64,000 nt of DNA from Pseudorhizobium tarimense (GCF_022968135.1 NZ_JALJRA010000008.1:124001-188000), one strand, 5' to 3'. Shown: positions 34,211 through 43,515, counted from the stretch's first letter. Notes: generated from the sequence alone by a model not told the origin. Translations and numbers: made by a program.

Positions 34211-34966
34211 TCAGTCCGGCAGCGTCAGGATGATCGGCCCGTTCTTCGTGGCGACAATCGTGTGCTCGTATTGCACCGTCAGCGCCCGCGGCTCGCTGTA
34301 GAGCGTCCAAGGGTCGCCATTGCCGCCGTCTTCGGCCCAATCGGCGCCGAGCGACAGGAAGGGCTCGATGGTGAACACCAGCCCCTCCTCGATCACCCGC
34401 GTTTCCGTTGGATCTGGCCAGGTCGGCACTTCCTTCGGCTCGTCATGCAGCGTCTTGCCGATGCCATGGCTGGAAAGGTTCTGGATCAGCGTGTAGCGGT
34501 TCTTCTTGGCAAACGCCCCGATCGCGTTGCCGATGCCGGCGAGCGGCCGTCCGGGCTTCACCTGCTGCAGCCCGGTCCAGAGCGCCCGGCGCCCGTCGCG
34601 GCAGAGCTTTTCCACCTGCCGCGTCACCGGCGGCACGGCGTAGGAGGCACCGGCATCACCGAAGAAGCCGTCCTTCACGGCGGAGACATCGATATTGACG
34701 AGATCGCCCGCCTGGATCACCCGCGCCCCGGGCATGCCGTGGGCGACTTCCTCGTTGACGCTGATGCAGGTGGCGCCGGGAAACTTGTAGCAGAACTCCG
34801 GCGCCGACTGTGCACCGTTGTCTTCCAGCACCTTGCGGCCGATGGCATCAAGCTCAGCCGTCGTGATGCCAGGCTCCAGGGCCTTCGCCATCGTCTCGAT
34901 CGAGATGGCGCAGAGGCGCCCGACATCCTTGAGCTTGGCGAGCTCTTCTTCGGTTTTAACGATCAT
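34211..34966 (-). CDS. map: Methionine aminopeptidase, type I-like
   Basis: This 251-residue enzyme removes the initiator methionine from new proteins. The metal-binding residues are in NIDVSAVKDGFFGDAG (two Asp), HGIGKTLHDEP (His), FTIEPF (Glu) and QYEHTIV (Glu), with the substrate histidine in AHGMPG. The insertion after HDEP differs from E. coli MAP, so this is a divergent member and possibly a second copy in the genome. I chose the ATG at 34966; one at 35002 would overlap the upstream gene by 32 bases. It is four bases downstream of the LLM gene. Confidence 0.9.
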   Translation of the reverse strand: MIVKTEEELAKLKDVGRLCAISIETMAKALEPGITTAELDAIGRKVLEDNGAQSAPEFCYKFPGATCISVNEEVAHGMPGARVIQAGDLVNIDVSAVKDGFFGDAGASYAVPPVTRQVEKLCRDGRRALWTGLQQVKPGRPLAGIGNAIGAFAKKNRYTLIQNLSSHGIGKTLHDEPKEVPTWPDPTETRVIEEGLVFTIEPFLSLGADWAEDGGNGDPWTLYSEPRALTVQYEHTIVATKNGPIILTLPD

Positions 34967-34970
34967 TCCA

Positions 34971-36050
34971 TCATCCGGTTTTGGCGGCTGGTTTCGCGCC
35001 ATCCGCCGAGCCGGTCAATGCTTTTCTGACGAGAGGGGCGACTTTCGTGCCATAGAGCTCAATGCCGCGCATGATCTGGTCATGCGGCATCAGGCCGATC
35101 GCCATCTGGATGAGGAAGCGGTCGTTGCCGAACACCTTGTGCGCCGCGACGATCTTTTCCGCCACCAGTTCCGGATCGCCGACAAAGAGGTTGCCGGTCG
35201 GTCCACGGGCCGCGTCGAACTGTGCCCGACTGGTCGGGCCCCAGCCGCGCTCGCGGCCGATCCGGTCCATCACCGCCGCCTGCGGACCGTAGAATCGGTC
35301 GGCGGCAATGTTCGTCGTGTCGGCGATAAAACCGTGCACGTTGATGCTGGTCTTCAGGCTCGCGGGATCATTCCCGGCCCGCTGGGCGGCCTCGCGGTAG
35401 AGATGGAAGAGGGGTGCGAAGCGAGGATACTCGCCGCCGATGATGGCGAGCGCCACCGGCAAGCCGAGGGCGCCGGCCCGCGCCACCGATTGCGGCGTGC
35501 CGCCGACCGCGATCCACAGCGGCAGCTTCTCCTGCAGCGGACGCGGATAAACGCCGTGGCCATTGATCGGCGGCCGCAGCTGGCCTTCCGTCCAGGTCAC
35601 AACCTCTTCGTCACGGATCGCCATCAGCAGATCGAGCTTCTCGGAAAACAGCTGGTCGTAATCCCCGAGGTCGTAGCCGAACAGCGGAAAGGATTCGATG
35701 AAGGAGCCGCGCCCCGCCATCATCTCGGCGCGGCCGTTCGAGATGAGGTCGAGCGTCGAAAACTGCTGGAACACTCGCACCGGCTCGTCGGACGACAGCA
35801 CGGACACGGCGCTGGTCAGCCGGATGTTTTTCGTTTTGACCGCCGCAGCCGCCAGCACCGTCGCCGGTGAGGAAACCAGATAGTCCGGCCGGTGATGTTC
35901 CCCCAGCCCGAAAACATCGAGCCCGACCTGATCGGCCAGCTCGATCTCCTCCAGCAGGTTCTTCATCCGCTGGACGCCTTCTGCGCCCTTGTCGGGCGCA
36001 ATGGGATCCACATCCGCGAAGGTATAAAGGCCAAGTTCCATCGCTTGCAT
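34971..36050 (-). CDS. LLM-class flavin-dependent oxidoreductase
   Basis: This 359-residue protein has the luciferase-like monooxygenase TIM-barrel fold. [54 protein letters not shown] and [20 protein letters not shown] match the family that uses reduced flavin (FMNH2 or F420 types). Alphaproteobacterial members near this sequence are of unknown substrate. It is cotranscribed with map. The preceding region is a decayed AraC gene on the same strand. Confidence 0.85.
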   Translation of the reverse strand: MQAMELGLYTFADVDPIAPDKGAEGVQRMKNLLEEIELADQVGLDVFGLGEHHRPDYLVSSPATVLAAAAVKTKNIRLTSAVSVLSSDEPVRVFQQFSTLDLISNGRAEMMAGRGSFIESFPLFGYDLGDYDQLFSEKLDLLMAIRDEEVVTWTEGQLRPPINGHGVYPRPLQEKLPLWIAVGGTPQSVARAGALGLPVALAIIGGEYPRFAPLFHLYREAAQRAGNDPASLKTSINVHGFIADTTNIAADRFYGPQAAVMDRIGRERGWGPTSRAQFDAARGPTGNLFVGDPELVAEKIVAAHKVFGNDRFLIQMAIGLMPHDQIMRGIELYGTKVAPLVRKALTGSADGAKPAAKTG

Positions 36051-36057
36051 CCGATCT

Positions 36058-36330
36058 TGTTTGATCCGCTGGAGATAGAGATCTGGGCGGGACCTCGCAA
36101 ATGCGAATATTTCGGTGGGTCATTTCGAGATATTCGATGCCTCCAACCAGAATATCGCGTCCCCTGCCGCGCAAACCCCGGAACTTGGAACCGACGGCGG
36201 TAGACGCCCGGCGACAGCCCCGTCACCCGCTTGAACAGCCGGCGGAAGAAGGCGGGTTCTTCGTAGTCCACCGGCCAACCGATCTCGTTCACCGAAGCCT
36301 CCGTACGCTCCAGGCACGGCGGAAGGTCTC
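36058..36330 (-). pseudogene. AraC-family C-terminal HTH remnant
   Basis: The reverse strand reads LERTEASVNEIGWPVDYEEP then AFFRRLFKRVTGLSPGVYRR, a clear second helix-turn-helix of an AraC regulator with its FFRRLFKR signature, and continues without a normal end toward the LLM gene. Everything upstream of ERTEAS is missing: sequence beyond about 36330 encodes a different protein on the other strand. It is a deletion remnant. Confidence 0.78.
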
Positions 36331-36342
36331 CGCGTAGCCGAA

Positions 36343-36636
36343 GTGGACGGTGGCGTCTGCGCTGTCGAAGTGCTGGCAAGGGACGGGACGGTGATTCTGG
36401 TGGAGCCGTTTGCCAACGATCGGGTAGAAGACAACATCTCGCCCGTCGGCCGGCTCTACTACGCGGCCTCAACGACGATCTGCTGCGCCCATGCGATCTC
36501 GGATGGCGGCCACACCGTCCTTGGCGCCCAGGCCGACGAGGCAAGGGTGAAGGACATCTTCCGCAAGGCGGGCTTCACCCGCTTCCGCCGGGCGATGCAG
36601 ACGCCCTTCAACCTGATCCTCGAAGCCCGCCTCTGA
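36343..36636 (+). pseudogene. C-terminal remnant of a SAM-dependent methyltransferase
   Basis: About 97 residues survive: DGTVILVEPFANDRVEDNIS, PVGRLYYAASTTICCAHAIS, VLGAQADEARVKDIFRKAGF and TRFRRAMQTPFNLILEARL. This is the C-terminal third of a class I methyltransferase family with an N-terminal winged helix, normally about 350 residues. The SAM-binding core is absent, and an in-frame TAG lies shortly upstream. It abuts the AraC remnant on the opposite strand, so one deletion may have removed the 5' parts of both genes. Confidence 0.78.
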
Positions 36637-36670
36637 GCGGAGCGCCGGATCAGATGGCGATCGAATGGCG

Positions 36671-36695
36671 GTCGCGGGAAGTGTCCTCCCGCGAC
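36671..36695. repeat. Hairpin with nine-base perfect stem
   Basis: GTCGCGGGA (36671-36679) pairs with TCCCGCGAC (36687-36695) around a seven-base loop. Part of it (36679-36688, AAGTGTCCTC) recurs inverted at 36755-36764, just before the SRPBCC stop on the reverse strand. It may act as a bidirectional terminator or be a degenerate palindromic repeat. Confidence 0.55.
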
Positions 36696-36773
36696 TGCCT
36701 CTGCGCGTGCCCTGGTCGAACGCGACACCGGTGCCGGTGGTGCTATCCGAGGAAGAGGACACTTTCCCGGCGG

Positions 36774-37250
36774 TTACATCCGCGCCAGCAGCGCCGCCAG
36801 CTGGTCGGCAGCCTTGCCCCAGCCTTCGTGGAAGCCCATCTGCTCGTGGGTCTTCTTGTCTTCCTCGCTCCAGTGCAGCGCCTTTGCCGTGTAGCGGGTG
36901 CGCCCGCCCGGCAGTTCCTCCAGAAGCACGGTCGCCACCATAAACGGCTTCTCCTGCGGCACGAAGCCTTCGGTGAAGGCGTCGGTGGTCACGATCTTCT
37001 CGTTTTCGACAAGTTCGAGGTAAACGCCTTCATTCGGCACCACCTCGCCCTTCGGCCCCTCCATCACGATATTGCAGCGACCGCCGACGCGAAGGTCGAG
37101 ATTCGCCTCAGTCACCTTCCAGGGCACGGGACAAAACCACTGCTTGAGAAGCTCCGGGGTCGTCCACGCCTTGTAGATCTTCTCTGGCCGCGCATCGAAT
37201 TCGCGCACCAAAACCAGTTCGTGGCCGGGCTTCTTGTTCGTCATGTCCAT
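36774..37250 (-). CDS. SRPBCC (AHSA1-type) domain protein
   Basis: This 158-residue protein has the START-like SRPBCC fold in the AHSA1/CalC form. LVLVREFDARPEKIYKAWTT, PELLKQWFCP and the C-terminal EQMGFHEGWGKAADQLAALL are the standard signature. GGAGGG lies seven bases upstream of the ATG at 37250. It is the third gene of the YciI - ECF sigma - SRPBCC unit, an association typical of ECF42-type sigma loci. The fold holds a hydrophobic ligand; the ligand is unknown. Confidence 0.85.
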   Translation of the reverse strand: MDMTNKKPGHELVLVREFDARPEKIYKAWTTPELLKQWFCPVPWKVTEANLDLRVGGRCNIVMEGPKGEVVPNEGVYLELVENEKIVTTDAFTEGFVPQEKPFMVATVLLEELPGGRTRYTAKALHWSEEDKKTHEQMGFHEGWGKAADQLAALLARM

Positions 37251-37329
37251 CGTATTCCCTCCGATGATCCGTGTGATGGCCAAAGGACGGATCACGCCTC
37301 CGCTTGCCGACATGCCTGGCAAAAAAACA

Positions 37330-38580
37330 TCACGACGCCTGCAGCTCCTCCTTCAGCTTGTCCAGTTCCTGCCGCACATGGGCCGCCTCCGCCGGTGAGC
37401 GGGCAAGGGCGATCGCACGGCTGAAGGCTTCCCTCGCCTGCCCCTTTTGGCCCGTCTGGACAAGCAGCGCGCCGCGCACACCGTGGAAGTAGAAATAGCC
37501 GTCGAGCGCCTGCGCCAGCGGTTCCAGCATGGCAAGCGCCTCGGCAGGGCCGCGGACCTTGGAGAAGGCGACGACGCGGTTGAGGGAAACTACCGGCGAC
37601 GGGTTCAGCTTTTCCAGCAGCTGGTAGAGGAGTTCGATCTCCCGCCAGTCGGTGTCGGCTGCCCTTGCCGCACGGGCATGCAGGGCGGCGATCGCCGCTT
37701 GCACCTGGTATGGCCCTGGCGTCCGGTGACGGATCGCCTTGTCGAGCAGCGCCAGCGCCTCGTCGATCTGCCGCCGGTCCCAGAGCGAACGATCCTGGTC
37801 TTCGAGAAGGATCACCTGCCCATCCGCAGTCTGGCGGGCGTCACGGCGGGAATGCTGCAGCAGCATCAGCGACAGGAGGCCCATGATCTCGGCTTCGCCT
37901 GGAAATATCCGCAGGAGCAGCCGCGCGAGCCGGATCGCCTCGTCGCACAGCGATGCGACATCCGAATTGTCGGCACCGGCGGAATAGCCCTCGTTGAAGA
38001 CGAGATAGATCATCGCCATGACCGGCGGCAGGCGCTCTGCACGCTCGGCAGCACTCGGCGCCTCGAAGGGCAGTCCGGCCTTCCCCACCCGCGCCTTGGC
38101 ACGGGTGATACGCTGCTCCATCGCGCTTTCGGAGACGAGGAAGGCGCGGGCGATCTGGGTGACGCTGATGCCCGACACGATCCGGAGCGCCAGCGCGATC
38201 TGCTGCGTTGCCGGAAGCTCCGGATGGCAGCAGATGAACATCAGCCGCAGGATGTCGTCGCGATAATGGGAGCTGTCGAGCCTTTCCGCCATGCCGGCTT
38301 CGGCGTCGGAAAGGTCGGAGAGCAGGTTCTCGTCCGGCAGCGCCGTATTGCGGGCGCTCTTGCGGATCTGGTCGACCCCGCTGTTCCTGCCGACAAAGAT
38401 CAGCCAGGCGGTCGGATCCCGTGGCGGCCCCTTGTCCGGCCAGGTGCGGATGGCCCTCAGGCAAGCTTCTTGGAAGGCTTCCTCGGCGGTGTCGAGATCC
38501 CGGAAATATCGCAGCAGCGCGCCCATCGCCTGCGGCCGCGCCGCCGTCAACGCCAGGTCGATCCAGGCGAGGTCCGTCAT
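37330..38580 (-). CDS. ECF42-type RNA polymerase sigma factor
   Basis: This 416-residue extracytoplasmic-function sigma factor has region 2 at about residues 10-75 (YFRDLDTAEEAFQEACLRAI), region 4 at about 110-170 (RIVSGISVTQIARAFLVSES), and a long C-terminal helical extension (180-416) with TPR-like repeats, including MAMIYLVFNEGYSAGADNSD. This architecture, without an anti-sigma factor and beside a YciI/DGPF gene, defines the ECF42 group. The C-terminal domain is thought to control activity in that group. Its start overlaps the YciI stop as ATGA. Confidence 0.9.
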   Translation of the reverse strand: MTDLAWIDLALTAARPQAMGALLRYFRDLDTAEEAFQEACLRAIRTWPDKGPPRDPTAWLIFVGRNSGVDQIRKSARNTALPDENLLSDLSDAEAGMAERLDSSHYRDDILRLMFICCHPELPATQQIALALRIVSGISVTQIARAFLVSESAMEQRITRAKARVGKAGLPFEAPSAAERAERLPPVMAMIYLVFNEGYSAGADNSDVASLCDEAIRLARLLLRIFPGEAEIMGLLSLMLLQHSRRDARQTADGQVILLEDQDRSLWDRRQIDEALALLDKAIRHRTPGPYQVQAAIAALHARAARAADTDWREIELLYQLLEKLNPSPVVSLNRVVAFSKVRGPAEALAMLEPLAQALDGYFYFHGVRGALLVQTGQKGQAREAFSRAIALARSPAEAAHVRQELDKLKEELQAS

Positions 38581-38951
38581 GAGGGCACAGCTCCCGGATG
38601 GAACACATAGAAGGGCCGGATTTCATAGGAGGTAGAGCCGGGATTGACGGCCGAAAGCTGCTTGGAGAAAGCGATCGCCTCGTCCAGCGTCTCGACGTCG
38701 ACGGTGTAGAAGCCGAGCAGCACTTCCTTGGTCTCGGCGAAGGGGCCGTCTATGACGATAGGCTCGTCCTTGCCCTTGCGAACGGTGGTTGCCGCCGTCG
38801 TCGGCATCAGCCGCCCGGTCGGCCCAAGCTTGCCGGCCTTCGCCAGCGGTTCCTGAACGGCATAGAGGCGCCCCATCACGGCCGCCTCCTCCTCCTTCGA
38901 CCAGGCGAAGACAGTTTCCTCGTCGGCATAGCAGAGGATGGCATAGAGCAT
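38577..38951 (-). CDS. YciI/DGPF-family protein
   Basis: This 124-residue ferredoxin-like-fold protein begins MLYAILCYADEE, with the hallmark DGPFAETKEVLLGFYTVDVE and the end EIRPFYVF. DGPF proteins are the regular partners and probable targets of ECF42 sigma factors; their biochemical role is not known. It is the first gene of the operon and overlaps the sigma gene by four bases. Confidence 0.9.
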   Translation of the reverse strand: MLYAILCYADEETVFAWSKEEEAAVMGRLYAVQEPLAKAGKLGPTGRLMPTTAATTVRKGKDEPIVIDGPFAETKEVLLGFYTVDVETLDEAIAFSKQLSAVNPGSTSYEIRPFYVFHPGAVPS

Positions 38952-39039
38952 TGGCGTTCTCCTTCTCCCGTGGATGACGAAGGAGTAGCGCCGAAACCGA
39001 CAGGCCGCAGCAGAAAAACTGCGCCCTGTAGAAGCTTTG

Positions 39040-40725
39040 TCAGGCGACCCGCGGCTTGCCTTTTGCTGGGCGGGGCTCCGCCATCAGTCCCTTGAACAGG
39101 CACCAGGTGGCGACAAGCAGCACGATGGCAAACGGAAAGCCGGTGGAAACGGCCATGGCCTGCAGCGCAGCCAGTCCGCCGCCCAGCATCAGCGCGATCG
39201 CAACCAGCCCTTCGAAGGTCGCCCAGAACACCCGCTGCGGCACCGGCGCGTTGACCTTGCCGCCGGCGGCGATCGTGTCGATCACCAGCGAGCCGGAGTC
39301 CGACGAGGTGACGAAGAAAACGATCACCAGGACGATGCCGATCAGCGAAGTGAGCTGCGTCAGCGGCAGGTGCGACAGCATTTCGAAGAGCTGGATCTCG
39401 AGCGCTGCATCCTGCACCGAGGTCAGCCCCTGGCTGACGACCTGGCTGATCGCCGTACCGCCGAGCGCCGTCATCCAGATCGTCGAGACGAGCGACGGGA
39501 TCAAAAGCACCGCGATCAGGAATTCGCGCACCGAACGGCCGCGGCTGACGCGGGCGATGAACATGCCGACGAAGGGCGACCAGCTGATCCACCAGGCCCA
39601 GTAGAAGGCCGTCCAGCCATGGCGGAAATTATCGTCGTCACGGCCGAACGGGTTCGACAGCGCCGGCAGGTATTCGACATAGGCCAGAAGATTGAGGAAG
39701 AATCCGCGTAGGATCTGCAGCGTCGGACCAACGAGGATAACGAACATCAGCAACAGAAAGGCGAGCGCCATGTTCGCTTCCGACAGGCGCTTCACGCCCT
39801 TGTCCATGCCGGCAATGACGGACGCGGTCGCGATGCCCGTGATGATGATCACGAGGAAGGCAGTCATTCCCACACCCGACGGCAGCCCGAAGAGGAAGTT
39901 CAACCCCGCCCCCGCCTGCTCGGCCCCGATACCGAGGGAGGTTGAGAGGCCGAAGATGGTGGCGAAGACGGCGAGAATGTCAACGACATGGCCAGGCCAG
40001 CCCCAGACGCGTTCGCCGAAAATCGGGTAGAAGACCGAGCGCAGCGTCAGCGGCAGGCCCTTGTTGTAGGCAAAGAGCGACAGCGACAGCGCAACAACGG
40101 CGTAGATCGCCCAGGGGTGCAGCGACCAGTGGAAGATGGTCGCGGCCATCGCAAGACGTCGTGCACCTTCCTCGTCTCCCGGCGCGCCGCTCAAAGGCGA
40201 CCAGTCGGTGCGCACGCCGCCCTCGATTACCGGCCCGGCGAAGGCGGCGGTGTAGTTGCCGAGCGGTTCGGAGACGCCGTAGAACATCAGTCCGATCCCC
40301 ATGCCGGCGGCAAACAACATCGAGAACCACGACAGGCGGCTGTAATCCGGTGTCGCCTCCGGGCCGCCGAGGCGGATCCGCCCGAGCGGCAGGAAGATCA
40401 GCACGATGCAGACCAGCACGAAGATGTTCCCGGCGAGCAGGAAGAACCAGGCAAGGTTCGAAGTCAGCGTATCGCGCACCGCCACAAAAACGGGCCCGAG
40501 CGTTGTCTGAAACATCAACGTCAGGAAGGTGAAGGCGACGATGGTCAGCGCGGAGACGCTAAATACCACGTTGTGGATGTCCATCTCGAAGACGAAGCGG
40601 CGCCGGTAGTTGATGTTGTCCTGACCGATCTCGTAATCCGTCTCGATGATCTGCGTCCGGCCCTCCGGGGCGGGAATGGCTTCGTCTGCGCTGGAAGCGC
40701 CCAAGTCGGTCATCATCTGCTCCAT
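39040..40725 (-). CDS. BCCT-family betaine/choline/carnitine transporter
   Basis: This 561-residue secondary transporter has about twelve membrane helices. GMGIGLMFYGVSEPLGNY and the tryptophan-rich WTAFYWAWWISWSPFVGMFI followed by ARVSRGRSVREF are the BCCT family signature. The short C-terminal tail differs from BetP, whose long tail senses osmotic stress. It probably imports choline, glycine betaine or a related compound and so complements ChoXWV; the exact substrate is undecided. Confidence 0.92.
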   Translation of the reverse strand: MEQMMTDLGASSADEAIPAPEGRTQIIETDYEIGQDNINYRRRFVFEMDIHNVVFSVSALTIVAFTFLTLMFQTTLGPVFVAVRDTLTSNLAWFFLLAGNIFVLVCIVLIFLPLGRIRLGGPEATPDYSRLSWFSMLFAAGMGIGLMFYGVSEPLGNYTAAFAGPVIEGGVRTDWSPLSGAPGDEEGARRLAMAATIFHWSLHPWAIYAVVALSLSLFAYNKGLPLTLRSVFYPIFGERVWGWPGHVVDILAVFATIFGLSTSLGIGAEQAGAGLNFLFGLPSGVGMTAFLVIIITGIATASVIAGMDKGVKRLSEANMALAFLLLMFVILVGPTLQILRGFFLNLLAYVEYLPALSNPFGRDDDNFRHGWTAFYWAWWISWSPFVGMFIARVSRGRSVREFLIAVLLIPSLVSTIWMTALGGTAISQVVSQGLTSVQDAALEIQLFEMLSHLPLTQLTSLIGIVLVIVFFVTSSDSGSLVIDTIAAGGKVNAPVPQRVFWATFEGLVAIALMLGGGLAALQAMAVSTGFPFAIVLLVATWCLFKGLMAEPRPAKGKPRVA

Positions 40726-40985
40726 TCTGTTGCGTCCGCTGCCACGACCTCAATCCCGCTCGGGGCAGGGCCGCCAAAGGCCGGGTGGCACGCGCCAAAG
40801 CGCTGCAGCCTCGTCTGGGCCGCGATGGGCGGGAGGCTGAACAGCATCAGAAGGGCGTAGATGGCGCAGCCTTGTCTTCAGGGCAACCCCCTGCGCCACA
40901 TTTCCGCCGTAAAACGGAGCCCGCTCTGGCTTCCTTTCTGGCGCGCCCTATAGTGCTGCGCAACAGCAACCGCGCGAGGCACCCG

Positions 40986-41690
40986 ATGGCCGATCTCTCC
41001 GCCTTCCCGATCACCAGCCGCTGGCCGGCAAAGAACCCGGACATCCTGCAGCTTTACTCCACGCCGACGCCGAACGGCGTGAAGGCGTCGATCATGCTGG
41101 AGGAAATCGGCCTGCCCTACGAGCCGCACTTCATCAATATCGGCGAGAACGAGACCTGGGGCGACGAGTACCTCTCGCTCAACCCGAACGGAAAGATCCC
41201 GGCGATCCTCGACCCGAACGGGCCGGACGGCAAGCCGCTGGCGCTCTTCGAAAGCGGCGCGATCCTCCTTTATCTGGCCGAGAAGTCGGGAAAGCTGCTG
41301 CCTGCCGATCCGGCCGGCCGCTACGAGACGATCCAGTGGGTGATGTGGCAGATGGGCGGGCTCGGGCCGATTTTCGGCCAACTCGGCTTCTTCCACAAGT
41401 TCGCCGGTAAGGACTACGAAGACAAGCGCCCGCGCGACCGCTACGTCAAGGAAAGCGCAAGACTCATCCGCGTGCTGGAGACCCGGCTCAAGGGACGCGA
41501 CTGGATCATGGGCGACGAATACACGATCGCCGACATCGCCATGCTCGGCTGGGTCCGCAACCTGATCGGCTTCTATGGCGCCGGCGAGCTGGTGAATTAT
41601 GCGGAGCTGCGGAACGTGCCGAAATGGCTGGAGCGCGGCCTGGCGCGGCCGGCCGTGGAGCGCGGGCTGAACATTCCGGCGAAGCCCTGA
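40986..41690 (+). CDS. Glutathione S-transferase, YghU/YfcG-like
   Basis: This 234-residue protein has an N-terminal thioredoxin-like domain (LQLYSTPTPNGVKASIMLEE; NPNGKIPAI; LFESGAILLYLAEKSG) and a C-terminal helical domain. The TPNG in place of a serine/cysteine active site is typical of the Nu-class YghU/YfcG group, which reduces disulfides and peroxides with glutathione. It precedes a GFA gene by 13 bases, so the two glutathione-related genes probably form an operon. Confidence 0.9.
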   Translation: MADLSAFPITSRWPAKNPDILQLYSTPTPNGVKASIMLEEIGLPYEPHFINIGENETWGDEYLSLNPNGKIPAILDPNGPDGKPLALFESGAILLYLAEKSGKLLPADPAGRYETIQWVMWQMGGLGPIFGQLGFFHKFAGKDYEDKRPRDRYVKESARLIRVLETRLKGRDWIMGDEYTIADIAMLGWVRNLIGFYGAGELVNYAELRNVPKWLERGLARPAVERGLNIPAKP

Positions 41691-41703
41691 GGAGGAATAC
41701 GCA

Positions 41704-42156
41704 ATGCCGATGCCGAAATTGCCGATGGAAGGTTCGTGCCGCTGCGGCCAAGTCCGGATCCGGATCAGCGCGGCACCCCTCCTCGCCATGGCCTGCCACT
41801 GCCGCGGGTGCCAAAAGATGAGCGCCAGCGCCTTTTCCTGCAGCGCGGCCATTCCCTCGCAAGGCTTCGAGGTGCTTGAAGGCAATCCGGTGATCGGCGG
41901 CATCCACGGCGACGATCTGCATCATTATCACTGCCCGCACTGCAAGAGCTGGATGTTCACCAAGGCGACCTTCATCGATGCCTTCGTCAACATCCGGCCG
42001 ACCATGCTAGACGACGCTTCCTGGTTCGCCCCCTTTGTCGAAACCTACACAAGTGTGAAACTCCCTTGGGCAGAGACGGGCGCGGTTCGAAGCTTCCCCG
42101 AGTTCCCACCCATGGATGCCTATGAAGAGCTCACCAAAGCCTTCGCCGAGCAGTAG
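41704..42156 (+). CDS. GFA-family zinc protein (formaldehyde-activating-like)
   Basis: This 150-residue protein has the GFA fold with all zinc cysteines visible: GSCRCG (Cys12, Cys14), CHCRGCQ (Cys31, 33, 36) and CPHCKSW (Cys77, Cys80). The family is named for glutathione-dependent formaldehyde-activating enzyme, although most members have no tested activity. GAGGAA lies upstream and the GST gene is just before it. Confidence 0.88.
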   Translation: MPMPKLPMEGSCRCGQVRIRISAAPLLAMACHCRGCQKMSASAFSCSAAIPSQGFEVLEGNPVIGGIHGDDLHHYHCPHCKSWMFTKATFIDAFVNIRPTMLDDASWFAPFVETYTSVKLPWAETGAVRSFPEFPPMDAYEELTKAFAEQ

Positions 42157-42385
42157 GCGGCCCTTCGTCGGGCCATCTGGCCAACTGGGGCGGGGGGCAT
42201 TTTACGGGCAATTCTCGTCCCGAAATCGGGCAGCCTCACCCCTTTGTGACCGGCGTCACCATCATTCGAACCCATAAGTTAACTTTCCGGTAACCCTGCG
42301 GGTCTGTATTAGACCCTCATTAGAGACGGCCGCGGGAGGCGAATTCCGGGCCAAAACCCACCGCACAGAAACAGATGGAGGCAAG

Positions 42386-42877
42386 ATGTTCACCCGGACG
42401 TGCTGCTTTGCTCTTTCGCTCATCCTTGGTTCGGCCGCGGCGGCCAGCGCGCAACCGACGCGCATCAAGCAGTTCGACGCCTGGGGCGTCTACTCCTACA
42501 GCGCCGGCGGGCAGAAGAACTGCTATGCGCTTTCCGTGCCGCTTTCGGCGCAGCCGACCAATGTCAACCACGGCGACAACTTCATTCTCATCGCGCCCTC
42601 GGGCTCGGCTTACGCACCGCAAGCGATCATGGGCTATAATCTGAAGTCGGATGCCGACCTCCGCGCCCGCGTTGACGACAAGGCGTTCAGCATGCGGCCG
42701 AAGGAAAACGCCGCCTGGGTCAGCAACCAGGCCGCCGAGCCGGATATGGTCAATGCCATGAAGGCAGGGCGCCAACTGGTGCTGCAGGCGACCTCCGAGC
42801 GCGGCACGGATACGAGCTACACCTTCTCGCTGAGTGGCGTGACCGCAGCGCTTAAGGAAGTCGAGAAGTGCAATTGA
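42386..42877 (+). CDS. IalB-like exported protein
   Basis: This 163-residue protein has a signal peptide (residues 1-22, ending ASAQPT) and an invasion-associated-locus-B-like domain: FDAWGVYSYSAGGQKNCYAL, IMGYNLKSDADLRARVDDKA and LVLQATSERGTDTSYTFSL. IalB was described in Bartonella erythrocyte invasion; rhizobial homologues are abundant envelope proteins of unknown role. An SH3-domain gene follows closely. Confidence 0.78.
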   Translation: MFTRTCCFALSLILGSAAAASAQPTRIKQFDAWGVYSYSAGGQKNCYALSVPLSAQPTNVNHGDNFILIAPSGSAYAPQAIMGYNLKSDADLRARVDDKAFSMRPKENAAWVSNQAAEPDMVNAMKAGRQLVLQATSERGTDTSYTFSLSGVTAALKEVEKCN

Positions 42878-42923
42878 GGCGCAGGCTCGTATGCGCCTGC
42901 AGCGTGGTGGACGGGGCCGGCGC

Positions 42924-43490
42924 ATGATCCGGCCGCGGCGAATGCTCAAAGACCACGCGCTTGCCGCGGGCACGCTGCTTGCTCTGGCTCTGGCGGTAGT
43001 CTCCCCCCATGACGCGGCGGCCCAGGCCGGTGCGGCGAGCGGCTTCACCAAGGGCCGCGAAACCGGCTTTGCCGTGCCGCGCTACGTCTCGCTGAAGGCA
43101 AGCCGGGCGCGCATGCGCATAGGCCCGTCCACGGACTATGCCACGAAGTGGATCTACACCCATCGCGGCATGCCGCTGGAGATCACCGAGGAATACGGCA
43201 ACTGGCGGCGCGTGCGCGATTACGATGGCGTCAGCGGCTGGATGTACGGCTCGCTTCTCTCCGGCGACCGCACCGCCATGATCGGCCCTTGGCTGAAGGA
43301 GCCGGTCGTGCTGCGTAAAGGGCCGTCCTCAGCAACCGACGTGGTTGCCAAGCTCTCGCCGAAGGTGATGATGAGCGTTACTACCTGCGACGGCACCTGG
43401 TGCAACGTGGTGCTGAAGAAGGCGGGCATGGAAGGTTATGTGGAGCAGGCGTCTCTCTGGGGCGTCTACCCCGGCGAGCACATCGAATAG
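42924..43490 (+). CDS. Exported protein with bacterial SH3-like domains
   Basis: This is a 188-residue protein from the ATG at 42924 (an earlier ATG at 42891 adds eleven basic residues). A signal segment (about residues 10-33) precedes two SH3-like repeats: RARMRIGPSTDYATKWIYTH with GNWRRVRDYDGVSGWMYGSL, and EPVVLRKGPSSATDVVAKLS with CNVVLKKAGMEGYVEQASLW. Such domains usually bind cell-wall peptides. It is directly after the IalB-like gene. Confidence 0.85.
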   Translation: MIRPRRMLKDHALAAGTLLALALAVVSPHDAAAQAGAASGFTKGRETGFAVPRYVSLKASRARMRIGPSTDYATKWIYTHRGMPLEITEEYGNWRRVRDYDGVSGWMYGSLLSGDRTAMIGPWLKEPVVLRKGPSSATDVVAKLSPKVMMSVTTCDGTWCNVVLKKAGMEGYVEQASLWGVYPGEHIE

Positions 43491-43515
43491 CGCATCGAAC
43501 GAGCCGGGCGGCGGC

